Below are positions 36,181 to 48,770 of a stretch of 64,000 nt of DNA, in pieces. Location of the stretch: positions 17,568,603-17,632,602 of the forward strand of contig CP034992.1 of NCBI GenBank assembly GCA_004026145.2, given 5' to 3'. The notes beneath the pieces were generated by a model that was given only the letters and a program-made list of their open reading frames with translations, searched no databases and was not told the DNA's origin. How positions within the stretch are numbered: position 1 is the stretch's first letter; each line of letters starts with the position of its first letter. The translations under genes and the position numbers were made by a program. The DNA is from Takifugu bimaculatus. Its lineage: Eukaryota; Chordata; Actinopteri; Tetraodontiformes; Tetraodontidae.

Positions 36181-37024
36181 CAACTCAGCCTTTGCTCAAA
36201 AGTACCTTGAGGATGTGTCATTTTTCAGGAAGTGCACGTTTAACCTGGGAGGGGGGGAATAACCGTTTTCTGCAACGTGAAGACGGATTAATATCTTTTC
36301 TTAAAACACAAATTACGCAACATTGCCGTCGCACGCAGTAAATCAGGACGACGTGGGCGCCCGGTGACGGTCGGCTGGCAGTTTGAGGAGGACGGGGGGG
36401 ACAAGGAACATAACATTGTGTCAAGCCCAGATGAAGCTCAGGCATCTATAAAGGCGGACACAGAATGAGGCCACTGTTGGTCAATAGCCTCCATCTGCGT
36501 CTCCTCTCATCTCTGAGAAGTGCACATCTGCTGAACATGGCACAATTTATCTATCAGAAGAATTATTAATTAATAGCTCATCTCATCCGCTATAATTGAG
36601 GACAGATCTGGAACGCCATTAGCTGTGATAATAAAGAGAGTGATACCTCCCGCCCACCTGAGCACGCGGGAAAAGCCTCCGCTGCTCAGGCCTCGTCAGC
36701 AAATGTATTCTTTTACACTGTACTTCACAACTTATAGGTTTGTCAAACCAATTTCATTCTTTTTAAATCTTCATAGCAATTATCTTTTTGCATAATCAGT
36801 TTCAAGACCTTGGGGGTCTACTGGGTCTTGTAACGTCTTTAAAATAATTGTTCGGATAGTAATTTGAAGTTTTGTGGAAATTGCTTAATAATCAGATCCC
36901 AAAGTCAATATTTGGCAGAGGAACTAAGTTGTAGATGGGGAAGACTTCATGTGGCTGCAGAAGAAATGTGGACCAGCGTGAAATTGAATTATATCAAAAG
37001 TTGGAGCCAACTTGATGTAAAAGT

Positions 37025-37075
37025 GCGTGCGTGTGCGTCTGTGTGTGTGTGTGTGGGTGTGTGTGTGTGTGTGTG
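37025..37075. repeat. (GT)n microsatellite, imperfect
   Basis: GT dinucleotides with GC and GGG interruptions. Confidence 0.9.
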
Positions 37076-38594
37076 ATGCAGGTGTGGGATTCAGACATTG
37101 AAGATAAAGCACCTTTGAATTTGTCTTAATTTTGCATTTAATCCATCAAAAGAAGCGTAAATTCCGAGCGCTATCGATGTCAAATAAAGCTGCTTTATCT
37201 TGAAATAGGAACAGATGTTGTGCACCTAACGCAGCTGCTGTCCGCTCTGAACGTTGGAAAGATATCCAACTTTAAAGAGAGGGGGCCATTTCATGTTTGT
37301 CCCAATTACCCTTGTAATGAGATGTATCTGAGTCTGCGGTAATGACAGTAATTAGAAAGATAAAGTGGCAATGTGTGAAAACAGAGTTGGCATATCAAGC
37401 AGACGCAGCCTTCGGTCTGATGTGCGGAGGAACAAAAGAGGAACAAGACGCATGATCTTTAACAGCAAGGACAAATACAGGAAAATACAGGTCCTACAGA
37501 GTGCTCCTCTTGACTCCTAAAGTATATATGAATCACTAACCTTATTACCACGGTGACACAGCACGGAGCTTTGCTTTATGAATGCTACTTAAGGAGCATC
37601 CCATAATGTGCACTGACTAAAACCCAATCATAATCTGTCTTGCCCAATAACAACAAGACAATGCTTTAGAGAAAGCGTCTGATGTCATATCATCATTACA
37701 CTAATAGCCGACGCCCGGGCCGCTCTTAGCCCCACCCGATCACTCATTCTAAACTGCTTATTGGTGAGAAAGCGTCAATGATCAATTCAGGCATTTAGCC
37801 CGTGGAGCAGGACTTAAGTCTGTGCCAGCATTGATTATCTGAAGGAGCAAATTGGTCTGTAATAATGCTTATTCCTCATCACGTCTGCCGGGAGCAGCTC
37901 TTCGCTCCACTGACGCCGGCAGTCGTTTTGTTCCTGAAACAAGCGTTTTTTCATCTGCACGCTACAGTGTTTGTGTGTTCTACGCTCCCTGGGCGTGAGC
38001 GCGTGTATCCGAGGCATTCTGCAACATTTATCCTTTGCAAATGTAAATGTTCAATCGTTCACGTCACATAGATAATTGAATTTATTCTCCACGTGTGTTG
38101 AAAGTGCAATGGGGATCAGGTCTAATATTCTAGACATTCCTTTCATGGAATGGAGTAAAATAAGACAGAGGCTTTTATGCTGCTTATGGATCCTTTTAAG
38201 CATAACACAGACACAGGGAGCCAAGAATGGACCCTTCAGCTCTATTGACAAAGTAAAATGAAAACGATGGCCTCAAACCAGTAAAGAAGCATAAAATCAG
38301 AACAATACACCCTAAATGTTAATAGAAAAAAAATTCTATTTAGCCTTTTAGTGGGTTGAATAACTTCAAGGCGTTTTGGAAATACCCTGTGGATCACGTG
38401 GGGGTCCCAGGTGGGGCTGTAGCCTCAGGAAACTCACTTCCTCCACTGCGGAGAGAATCCCCAGTTGGTTTAAGTCATAGACGCCAATTTACCCCACCCC
38501 GTCCCTCTCTGGTTTCCTTTGCTGTGTAAGGTCATTTATCTGCCGTTTTAATTTGGAAACGGTGGATTCTTCCTTTTGTGAAAGCAGCAGGAGA

Positions 38595-38616
38595 CCCCCC
38601 CCCCCCCCCCCCCCCC
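38595..38616. repeat. C22 homopolymer
   Basis: Uninterrupted run of C. Confidence 0.95.
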
Positions 38617-40314
38617 ATCCTCGCTGGGCTGCCATAAAGGTAAGCAGGTGTCCTTAAAGGTGTCGGAAAATTAATATAACAGACGTGTTCAATTAGTGCC
38701 GAATGATCTTGGAAATGAATTATTGTGTTCTTAATGGATGGAGCAGAAACGTTCCCCAGAGCACATAAGGTGAGCGCTGCATTAAGGTGCAGCTTTAAAT
38801 GGATCAGAACAAAGTGCTCCTCCGTAAATTCTGTGGTCCAAAATAAAGATTCTAATCCTCCAGTGAGTTATCAGCCCACCAGAAAGAGATGTTTTTGAAT
38901 TACATTCCCCCTTTAGTATTACTTCAAAGTGAATTTATAGGAAACAGAAAGAATCTTTCATCCAAGCAACCGAATCAGAACCAACACGATGACGTCAACT
39001 GACACACAGCAAAAAAAGAAACCTCCAAATCAACAACTGTAAAGCGTAAATGATCATTCCAAATTAAAGAAGCACAAGTTTTGAAGCTCTAGGAGCAAAC
39101 TGACTTTTTGATTGTTAAAAAAAAAAAAAAACCTCCACGAGGTTTAACGATGTATGGGGAAAAAGTGAATACGACATCAAACGCCATTTTCCTTTGTGTT
39201 CGCTGGCCTCAAGGTGACGAGGGAGACTTTTCTCATCACCAGAGCTAACGATGACATTTATTCTCTGTGGAACTCATTAAGGGCAAAGGAAGAGGGGGGG
39301 GGGGCGTCGTCTGCCCCGGCATGTTCAACAACCTCAGACGCTCCAATAAAACAAATAAATATGTTGATTAAAATACCTGATGAGATAACAGGAAATGGAC
39401 AGAAGGAGTCCAACTGTTACCGATGAATCAGCTGGTTTCGCAATCAAAAATCACTGATTTCATCAGAGTTAAAGAACTTTCGCAGCTGTTGGAGGCTTTA
39501 GGTTAAGTCCAGCTGTTTGTTTCTTCCATATTTTAGCCTCCTGCCTGCTCAGGAGGAGCCGGAATCCTGCCGATCTTCCCTGGACGAGATCTCAGCCTGT
39601 CGCTGCTGTTGGAAAAGCTTTAAGATCTGTGACGGGTCCTGACCAACGATCAGCAATTAGACACAATCTGCAGTGTGGGAAACAACGAGGGCAACATGGT
39701 GAGTTCAGATCTGCGAGGAGGGTGAGGAAAGCACCTCTGGCCGTCCTCTTCAGGAGGCACATTCACAGCGAGAGCTGCAGAGAGCTGAGCAGACAAATAC
39801 TCACATCTTAATTTTTCAATTAGCATAGCTCTTGTTCTCTAAACATATGCAAACACAGCACGACATCTATTAAAATGCAACTCTAGCGTTGAGCCTAATT
39901 AGAGTAAATTGGTCGGCCTGTGTTGGGCAGAATCAGAACGCAGCTCAGCGCTGCTGTTTAGCTGTTTAGCTGCCTGCTTCTCTCCCAACAAACAAACTTC
40001 ATGCACGTGTTGAGTGGCATCACAGTCAGACGTGGCAGGAGGGAATGTCGTCAGCAGCCCGTGCAGTCAGCAAAATCAGCATTAATGTGGATGATAATGC
40101 CTTTTGTCTGCGTTGCTTCATAATACATTTATATAGGTAGCTGCAGTGTTAATGTGATTTTTCCTTTTAGTGTGTAATGCCCTGCACTTTCCTGGCTTCA
40201 TTAGCACTTCATAAAGGAAAGTAAGTCCAACTAATAAAATGTTGCTGACTTTGTCCCGCTGATGTTTTAATAGCAGCGGATCTTCGGTGTTTTTTTTTTA
40301 TTTTTTTGCCGGCG

Positions 40315-40580
40315 TCATTGGAACATTGGAGAGGCTTCAGTGCAGCCGGCAGCCGGCCAAATGGACTCTGTGAAATGTAAAGGATAATTCGTCCTGGATG
40401 CTCTCAGCTTTGCCGAGACAAACAGCAGCCAGGGCGAGAGGCTGCTCCCAGCCGAGCCCCGCCGCAGAAACCCCAGCGTCGGACGCCGACTCCAGCCGGC
40501 CTCTGTGGTGAACACACACATCTTTTTGGTTTGATGTAAACAGGTTTGTCACCCGGAGAGCATTTTTCATTTGTGATGCA
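40315..40580 (+). promoter_or_regulatory. mdfic2: probable mdfic2 5' flank / 5' UTR
   Basis: A GC- and CpG-rich segment (densest at 40430-40510) lies immediately before the first mdfic2 ATG. Short upstream ATGs are present, including one at 40576 in another frame that closes after a few codons. The transcription start was not identified. Confidence 0.35.
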
Positions 40581-40677
40581 ATGGACCAGATGGCAGATGA
40601 AATGACTCTGAGAGCGGAGGAGAGAGACAAAGGGAGCGTAAACACTGCTGAGGAGAGCTCAGCACGGGTGAGAGGAG
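40581..40677 (+). CDS. mdfic2: mdfic2 exon 1
   Basis: ATG at 40581 with further in-frame ATGs at 40590 and 40602. The 32 codons are rich in Glu, Asp and Arg, plus one base. The donor is GTAAGT at 40678. The start was chosen as the most 5' ATG in the frame that splices in phase. Confidence 0.65.
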
Positions 40678-42679
40678 GTAAGTTAATGTGACTCAGGTCT
40701 GAAAGTCACCACTGAGTCACTGTTTCCTGTAAATCTCTGCAATTCCTTCCTGGTAACTGCACTACTGGGCTTTTTTTTTTTTTTAAAGTTGGACAACTTC
40801 TGCAGCACTCACATGTGTTTCTCATCAATTGTTTCTTGGTTGAGCTTGAAAAATCTGCAGCTTTCCTCCTCCGTGGGTTTTGATGTGCCGCGAATTTGAT
40901 TTAAAACATGAATTTTAAATTGCATCAGACCCACTGATGTGAGTAGCTGTGCAGCCTAATGAGAGAATATGTCTGGGTGAAGCACTGGAACAAAACCTGA
41001 AAAATGCATGGCATGCCTGCGGGCCTTACTTCTCTATCAACTAATGGTCATGGGCACCGACCAGCTTTACTCCCAGATAGCTCTGGAGGGTACCGGCTGC
41101 CTCCCAAACATGCACCTGGATGACACTAACCGGGATGTTTGTTTTGAACTGATCTGCATCAATTAGCCGCCCTGAGGTTCGGCTCCAATCCCTGAACCCC
41201 GCCGGCCGGCCGGCCTGAGCGTGTTCCGCCTGACAACAGTTCACCACTGTTGGATTATGGCGAGCGGAGCTGCGTCCGTTTGCTTTTCAGCGTCGGGAAG
41301 ACAACTAATAGTTTATCCGGCTTTCAAAAATTGTTTCCCGAGCGTGAATTAATCATTAGACATTAAATAAATAAAACGGCGAAAGGAAATCTGAATAATT
41401 CATTTGGAAAAGGTGATGAAAAAGTAAACAGTGTGCAGTTGGTGCAATAACTCATTAATATCTATTTAAATCAGACACCAACAAAGCCGTCTGCTCCTGG
41501 ACGCCGAGCGTCCCGCAGCCTCCACGCCAAATCGTTTGTCTCGTTTTCCCGGCGTATCTTCCCATTTATGAGGAGTCGGACTTTTCATTCATGCAGTTTC
41601 ACATTTTTGGGAAAACAAACAGCTGACAGGGAAGGTGCTGCTTTTGTTGCTAACGTGTTGAACGCCCTCTTTTTGAGCCAGAACGGTTGCAGAGTGAGGG
41701 CAGGGGCCCTGAAGGCCCCTCGGAACATGGGTGTGCGGGGACCGCTGGAGACAGAGGTGCTCAGCAGCCAAACACCTGTGGAAGCTCTTCTTCCTCTCTG
41801 TTCTCCCTGAAAACGTTCCGAGCGAGCTCGTCCTCCACGGACTCTCTGTCTTCCGGGCCGACCAACAAGGATGGTGAGTGACACCTGGCCGATGAAACAC
41901 GTTCACGCAGGAAACGACACCGATTCTTCAGTAAATCTGATTAAAAGTAACTTTAAATCGTTGCTTTTTTTTTCTACACGTGAAATTAGGACGCAGTTCA
42001 AGTGATCAATTATGGAAATATGAATTACGGAGTAAGTGGAAAAAATGGAGACTAATGCAAATGATGCCCCCCAGAAGAGACCATAGCAACTGCAGCAGAC
42101 ATCATTAACCCCCGTGACTGTATATAAATGGGTAATTAAGCAACGCTAATTAATTTAAAGATGCAATTTGAAATATATGTAATTTCAATGGTTTCATGAA
42201 CAAAATATGAGTGATTCACCTGCGTACCCATCAAGCCCCCCACCACTGTCATCACCTGAGTCTAAGGTGACTAATGCCAGTTCATGGAATCCCAGTTTCC
42301 CCATTTACGCCACTGTTGGTGGTGACTCCAATAGGCAGCAGTATAAACAATTAAACCTCCACACATGGCCGGTGCTCATCAGTCCCGTCTCAAAGACCTG
42401 AATGTCCTGTTTTTCCCACAGTTGACTGTGCTGAAATGGTCCTGAGCTGCCTCTTCTGCCACTTTTACGACCTGATTCGGCTCCTCCCTGCTTCCTGCGA
42501 GACGTCCACCCACAACTGCTGCGCCAGCTACAGACACGTGGACGCTGTGGCAGAGTCGACTCGGGGCAGCGATGAAGACGTCTGCATTAGACCTGGACTG
42601 TGGTCTGTTCAGCTCCTGTCAGGATGTGAGCGACTGTCTGGAGTTGGCCATGGAGGTTTCTGAAATCTGCTATCATTAG
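40581..42679 (+). CDS. mdfic2: mdfic2-like gene: I-mfa domain protein, frame disrupted in last exon
   Basis: MDFI/MDFIC-family proteins carry a C-terminal cysteine-rich I-mfa domain that binds transcription factors and restrains them. Three exons join in phase: 40581-40677, 41682-41873 and 42422-42679. Exons 1 and 2 both end after one base of a codon, and both acceptors supply the missing two. The product has an acidic N-terminus, a serine-rich middle (GSSSSSLFSLKTF, then SSSSTDSLSS) and the domain itself: DCAEMVLSCLFCHFYDL, then NCC, then LDLDCGLFSSCQDVSDCLEL and a tail ending EICYH. The last two blocks are in different frames. One surplus base between about 42556 and 42590 breaks the frame; discounting it, the total is 182 codons including the stop. 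As written, translation ends at 42663 after about 176 residues and loses the terminal cysteine block. Sequencing error, polymorphism or pseudogene remain open. Position and orientation match human MDFIC2. Confidence 0.75.
41682..41873 (+). CDS. mdfic2: mdfic2 exon 2 (Ser-rich linker)
   Basis: The acceptor CAG ends at 41681 after a CCCTCTTTTTG tract. The donor GTGAGT starts at 41874. The frame is open throughout and ends in PTNKD plus one base. The serine runs precede the cysteine domain, as in the MDFIC family. Confidence 0.7.
42055..42062 (+). promoter_or_regulatory. octamer (POU-type) motif in mdfic2 intron 2
   Basis: ATGCAAAT in an AT-rich intronic stretch (about 42000-42200) that lacks repeats. 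It is one of four perfect octamers seen in the window. Confidence 0.25.
42422..42679 (+). CDS. mdfic2: mdfic2 exon 3 (I-mfa domain, frameshifted)
   Basis: The acceptor is CCTGTTTTTCCCACAG ending at 42421. The first frame gives CLFCHFYDL and CETSTHNCC, then drifts into unrelated sequence with a stop at 42661-42663. The +1 frame gives the expected end of the domain (DCGLFSSCQ, SDCLELAME) and a TAG at 42677-42679. A probable poly(A) signal follows at 43005. Confidence 0.75.
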
Positions 42680-43004
42680 AAGCCTTGGAAAGATCCCGTC
42701 CCCTGTTTGTGCATGCGGCGACGTTTTCCCGCCTCTTGTATGAAAGAGACATGATCAGTCTGCACATCAATTTAATAGGAAATCAGCAACTTTTGAGTTT
42801 TTGAGCTTTTGAATGCACCTGCCAAGAAGTCAGACCTTTTCCCATTTTCTTGCCCTCGGCACGAGTTTGCGCTTGAATCCTGAGAACTTGGCCACAAACG
42901 AAACATCCACGCACTCCCGCTGCCTGGCAACCTTGAGGATGCTTCTTATTCTTGTACCAAGAAGAGCTATTTCAGGATTGTAGTCTAGCAAAATGTGGTC
43001 ATCG

Positions 43005-43010
43005 AATAAA
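43005..43010 (+). terminator. mdfic2: probable mdfic2 poly(A) signal
   Basis: AATAAA about 325 bases after the ancestral stop codon. Confidence 0.35.
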
Positions 43011-46000
43011 TATAACTTGAAGATGTAATATCTTTGCTGCTCTCCAGAGATTAAATTCCATCATTAGGGGAGGAAAAGAACAAGTACCTGCTTTGCATCT
43101 CCTTCTATGGGATTTTTACATCAGCCCAACATCAGTGTTTAGAATATTAACTGTACACCAGTAAAACCTTGTTATCACAAACACCGCGCTGGCCTTGACA
43201 GCCTGCTAAATTCCATGAGGAAAGAGTGACACACCAATAAGCACTCCAGTCTCTGAAGTATGGAAAAAAAGGAATGTGAAGCCTTGTCCCCCTTTGAGCT
43301 CGTCTATTTCAGTTCAAGTACCACTGGACACCCAGGAGCTGGTGGGTTTGGCATTTGTAGGACACTTGTCCTTGTTGCTCTCCTCTGCTTCTCTTCTCCA
43401 AAACAGTTCTCTCAAGTGGGAGATCGCTCTTTGGATCACTTCAATCTGAAATATGTCCTTGTCAAATAACGGGAAATGGTGCTGTTACGCCAGTGTGGGA
43501 ACAGTACACAACACAACACCGTCCTCAAGCCTTGTGATTTCCCCAAAGGGTCAGCGTGCGAGCAGAGGAACGGACCACAGAGTTACAGGATCAGCCTCAG
43601 TTACCAAATATTTGTTTTCTGCCATTACATGTAAAGAGCGAAGGGCTAGTGTCGCTCTACAAACACAGAGATTATTACAGCCCAGAAGTACCAACAACTG
43701 CTGTAGCTGCAGTTAGACGCTGCAGTGATGTGGAGGTTTGAGAGCTGCTGTTGCATGATGGGAAAATTCCCATTGACAAACCAACTCAAAGAGTTTTATT
43801 GCATATTTTGCTTTAGGAATCATGAAATAAAATCTCTATATGCTAAATTCCATAGCCAGTGATTAAAGCTTCAGATGAGCTCAGACAACAATGCACATAT
43901 TTTTTAGGAATAAATTCACGTCAATGTTTCTCGTGCAGGTAACATCTGCAGACAAATCTGCTTGTGACCAATTTTCTCATTAGGTTGCTCTACAATTACA
44001 AAGCTGAGTGCTCTGGCTCCATAAAACCCACCACAGGTCCTTTGTGGGTTTTTCCAACATAAAGTGTGTCTGCACAAACAGATGCCAGTTTTAAAACAAA
44101 AACATCTGCACATCTTAAAATCGCTGGAGCTCTTTCAAATTACCTGACGGCTTTGGGAGTCGTGGGGGCTGCGCAGGTTTAGTGCCTTTTAATGACATCC
44201 AAACAGCATGTCTTTTACAGGCCCGGGTTCAAATGCTGTCCCATCTCGGCCGAGGACAAGGTCAGGTGGTTTTCACTGTCGCACAACACACGCATGCCCC
44301 TTAATGGCTGCACAGAGGACGGCGCTCACCCATTATCCTGCATGCTCGCCTCTGGTCTGCAGCCTAATTCAAAACACTTGTGCAAAGGGTCAGAAAGAAA
44401 CCACAAGACCCAAGTGATTAAACGGGAAACGTGTTGTTGCTATCAAAACACTTCAAACTACCGCAAAGTGCCCCCGTATTGTTTGGTGACACAAGACTCG
44501 CATTAGCGAAGCGAGCTAATCGCATGCGGCTTGGCCCTGTTTACATGCATCTCTGCTCACTAATCGGATATGAGCTTTCTTCAGAGTTCAGGCCCTGATC
44601 GCTTCATTAGTGTGAAGCTGCTCTTCCTCCTGAGCACACAGCACTAATACCATCTCCCTCCTGACACTACACTGCAGCCCAGAGTGGCCTCCTGAGGAAG
44701 CAACGCCGTTAAATATTAATGCCATGTGTTTAGAGGGGTTTTATTTCAAACAGCGGGCATGTCAGCATCAAATGTAGCGGTCCTCAAAATTAAGTCCGTG
44801 TGGAAAAATGGGATCCCGGAGCTTCCAATGTGGATGCGCCTTCGGAATAATTTAATCCTGTTCTTTTCTGTTAATACTGCCAACGTTTTCACAGTGATTC
44901 TCCTCAGCGGTGATTCTCCTCGAAGGGCACTGCTGGTTTCTGCAGACAAACGTCCCGAAGTGAGGAATGCCGGGGCGTATTTCTGGTGACATCATTTCTG
45001 TTAAAGGTGCATGGGTATCTCATGAGTCCCCTTCTGCAGTTACACCCACCATCTGAGCACAGTGTCCTTGGCCAGCACCACATACGTGCATGGTTGGACC
45101 ATCAGAGCAGCAGGACAATAATGAAATAACTGGAAATAACTGCCGTGAAATTTGTCAGATGTCCTATTTTTTCTCATCCCGTCTATCGTCCTAATTTGGA
45201 TGACAATTCCACAATTATCCCATCAAATGAACCTGACCTCACTCCCAGGAAGAGAAGTGGTTTGTGTGAGCATCATCCCCAATTAGGTCAGGGGCGTTAA
45301 TAGTACAGTGGAAAAGGAACGCTCCCTGCAACATCCTCCTGGAATTGCAACTGACACCACTGACTCTCTTGGATCTATATTTGGGCCACGCGTGTGGATG
45401 TGTGTCACCCATGTCTGCTCGCCTTAATCTCCACAGCACAAAGTAAGTGAGCTGTGCGCCCATGGGCAGACATTTTCAAGGCACAAAGGGAACTCCCAGC
45501 GGGCCCAGCAAGAACCAGGCCCTGGGCAGGTTTTTATGATACCTTTCAATCAGCAGATGATTCCCTCTTGAAATGACAGGTGATTCAACTCAGCCTCCAA
45601 TTAATAATCCTGTTTTAACAATTAAGAGCGGAGAAGGGAGAGAATGGCGAAGAGAGGACGGATGCTTTGATAGTACGAGCAGTTTTACACACACACACAC
45701 AGACATGCACTTATCTTCTTAATCCAGGAGCCCTACCAGCACACACATTCTGGCCAGGAGCTGGCATGGATAAGGGGGTGGGGGTGAATGAGGAGTAGAA
45801 TCGTGTACTTGGATAATGCAAAAAGGGGTGACAAGAGGGTGGCAAAGGGATGATGGAGTGCATCAAGCTGTGGGTGCCCCCGTTCTATCCTCCTGCCTCC
45901 ACCCCCCACAGCACTGAGGAAATTAAAGAGCTGTGTAGCTGGAGTAAGAGAGGGGAGGAGAAGGTGATTTAGAGCACGGCACAGAGGGATGAGGACCCGG

Positions 46001-46249
46001 TGTATCGGAGTTAATTACTGAATAATGAGGAACAATTTATTGTGTTCTTGTTAGAGACATCAAAATGCTGCTGGGTGCTAAATATGTAGAGAAAAGAATG
46101 CCTCGGTCACGCCGTCTGTGCTTTGTTTTTTTAAAATGTGCATCTAATGTAATTAAAATGCCAACTTCCTCATATCCCTCTGCCTTTTAACATTTCTTTG
46201 TCACTTTTTGCATTGTGTATTACTTATTAGGTCCTCAAACGTGAGCTAA

Positions 46250-46250
<1 letters not shown>
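43011..46250. other. intergenic, no gene recognised
   Basis: Unique sequence with scattered AT-rich patches and a short CA tract near 45689. No exon, RNA gene or transposable element was recognised. Confidence 0.45.

Positions 46251-46329
<79 letters not shown>
46251..46329. repeat. (AC)39 microsatellite
   Basis: Perfect uninterrupted dinucleotide array of about 79 bases, the longest perfect one in the window. Confidence 0.97.
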
Positions 46330-46333
<4 letters not shown>

Positions 46334-48179
46334 TGATTGTGAATTGCCAGAAAAATCCACCCAGACATGAATGAAGATGCAAACTCCACACAGAATGAAA
46401 CTGAAGTGGAATCACGTCCCAAATTCCTCCCAAACTGCCAGTGACGACACATCAAACACTAAAAAGAAGAGACTCGTGCACAGTAGGACTGACACGAGGA
46501 TGAGCCACAGCTCGGCTTCTCCTGTTTGTCTTTGTATCTTTATGTTTGTTTGGGGAGGAATGAGCTCCGTAATGTGCTGTAAGCATCAAATAATGGTGAT
46601 CAAGTGTCACCTCGGGGTTTACACAGATACATTTAGCATCATCGAGTCTTGCTCAAACATTAAAACACTTCCAACATCACAATATAAGGTCAGAAACTGC
46701 AAATCTGGAATGAAAGGGTGTGTTAACATGTTAAATTGTGACTTCCTTTTTTTTCCAGAGTTTGGCTTGTGAAGGAAACTTTATTACCTCGACGAAAACG
46801 CGAACTGTCGGATCCGGTGTCGGCCTGTCTGAGAGCAACGTTTGTGGTTCGAAGTGAAAAAAGTCAAATTTGACCAGAGAACAAAGCAGCTGTCTGCCAA
46901 CAACCCTCGTCAGAAACAACCCACCACTGTTTTAGAGTTTGGTCCATGCACGCGTTTGCTGTGCACGCACCAACGGCGTCGCTCGTCTTCAGCCAAAGGT
47001 TTGGTGAGGATGCCGCTCAGGAAACGGCCGCTCCAGCACCAGCCCCACCGCCGTCACCTCCAGATTATGACTTTAACTTTGTGTCTAAGAGCAACAAAAA
47101 TCACCGGATCACAAATCACAAACTCTGAGAGTTGCACGCGGTGTCTCTCATGACATTGGAGGGGAAATGGGAGAAGGTGCGACCAGGCTGAGGTGCCCAA
47201 ACAGATGCCATCCATCTGAGAGGGATGCAGCCGTTGGAATGATCCTGCTAGACAGATGAGTGCTACTCGAATGTTAATGAGATCTCCTTTAGACGGGCAT
47301 AAATTAAATGATTAGGCGTCTGCAATCATGCAAGGTCTTTAGGTGTCCCCTATTTATGGCATTTGAAATGCAGCGTGCTGTATTTACGACACGTCTCTGC
47401 TGCGAATGCTTTGCCACCTGAGCAGCCCGACGCTTTCAAAAGACGAGTTTTTTAATGACCTGCACATGAATCACTCGGGCAGCAGTCGTATTAGAAGGGC
47501 ACCCCCCCACACACACACACCAACCCCACACGCACACACACACACCAACCCCACCACCCCCTTCTGAAAACAAAAAACACCCACTGAAAACGATCGTCTG
47601 ACCCGAAAGCGCGTTTGTTTCAGCAGATGCTGCGTTTAGAAGGTGGAGAAACAGGGCTCGCCGGCCTCCGAACTCGATTGCGCAACGATAAATCTTCCTC
47701 TTCTCCAGCTTACCGGCTCCTCATTGTCCTGCGAGTCGCAACAACAGCTATTTTCATCTTCATGATTGCATTAATTACAGCATAACTCATGTCTCCAGAC
47801 TCCAGAAGTGTTTTCCCCACAGAGAACCGGGTGTCAGGGCTTTAACAAAGGGAGGCAACAGTACATATACCCACTTGGCACTTCATTAATCAACAGGAGA
47901 AATCGGCGTGACACCATCCAGATCACAGAGAACTACCTGGGTTTGTGTTTTCCTTTTAGTCTGAACGCTCAAACACAAACTTAACTGCTTTCTCTTCGGG
48001 ACTCGTGAGGGACAAACTGCTTTTTTTTACCAAAAACTCAGGCTGATTTTCGAGACTTCGCGGGGACACCAGAAGAGCCTGTGGGTGCACTGGGAATAAC
48101 GAGATCTTTCAGTCACGCTCGGGCCAAAGCGGCGTCTTTTCAGCAGTTTTGTGGTGATAAAGTGAGAGATATTTTCCTA
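46330..48179. other. intergenic, no gene recognised
   Basis: It contains an imperfect CA-rich block at about 47504-47545 and a TAAT-rich segment at about 47260-47460. Open frames in 46371-47153 have no domain similarity. Confidence 0.45.
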
Positions 48180-48770
48180 AAGAATCTGACTTTCCCCCAT
48201 CTATTTATTAGGGTAATGAATTTCTGACTGCAGTGCCAGTTCCACTGAGCCTGCTTCTCGGCCTAATTCTCTGTAACATTTCCTCTTTGCCGCTGGGGAA
48301 CATTATATGAAGGCAAGGCTCACAATACCATCAATATGCCCAAGACGACAATCGGACGTCTCATAGATATTAATGGAAGCGCAAATTAAATCAAAGTTGG
48401 AGTGCAGCTATCGGGGGCTATGATCAATGCCTTTTGCGCAGTCGGATTTAATATGGAGTTTGTAATTTGAGTATCCAAACAAAATGTGCATCTTAATGGG
48501 ATGGATGAAAGTAATCCCACATGGGGAGGAAATAACACATTAGCTGCATTGTAATTAGAGAACTCCGAGTGCAATGTTTCCCTGCTTGGGTATTAATGCG
48601 GAATAAAAATCTGATATGATGTGGATGAAGGATGCCGACAGTTGAATTGTTTTACAAGATGCATCGTGGAATATCCACGGAAAGCAATATAATCGATTCG
48701 CCGCTTCAGGCTCAAGACCTAATCTGTTCACGATAAATACAGTGCTTTCATTTGGGGTTAACAAAAAATG
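48180..48770. other. candidate conserved non-coding element
   Basis: Non-repetitive sequence with even composition and dense TTAAT, TAATTAG and GATATTAAT words and no simple repeats. It looks like a homeodomain-rich enhancer. Called from texture only. Confidence 0.4.

Larger units (their letters stand above)
36181..40314. other. intergenic, no gene recognised
   Basis: The stretch includes a GT array at 37025-37075, a C22 run at 38595-38616, an A run near 39117-39132 and element-like AT-rich segments at about 36540-36640, 37110-37400 and 38640-38900. No exon or RNA gene is supported. Confidence 0.4.

Noticed and set aside
44218..44240. GGTTCAAATGC resembling a tRNA T-arm
   Set aside because: No matching stem or D/anticodon arms around it.
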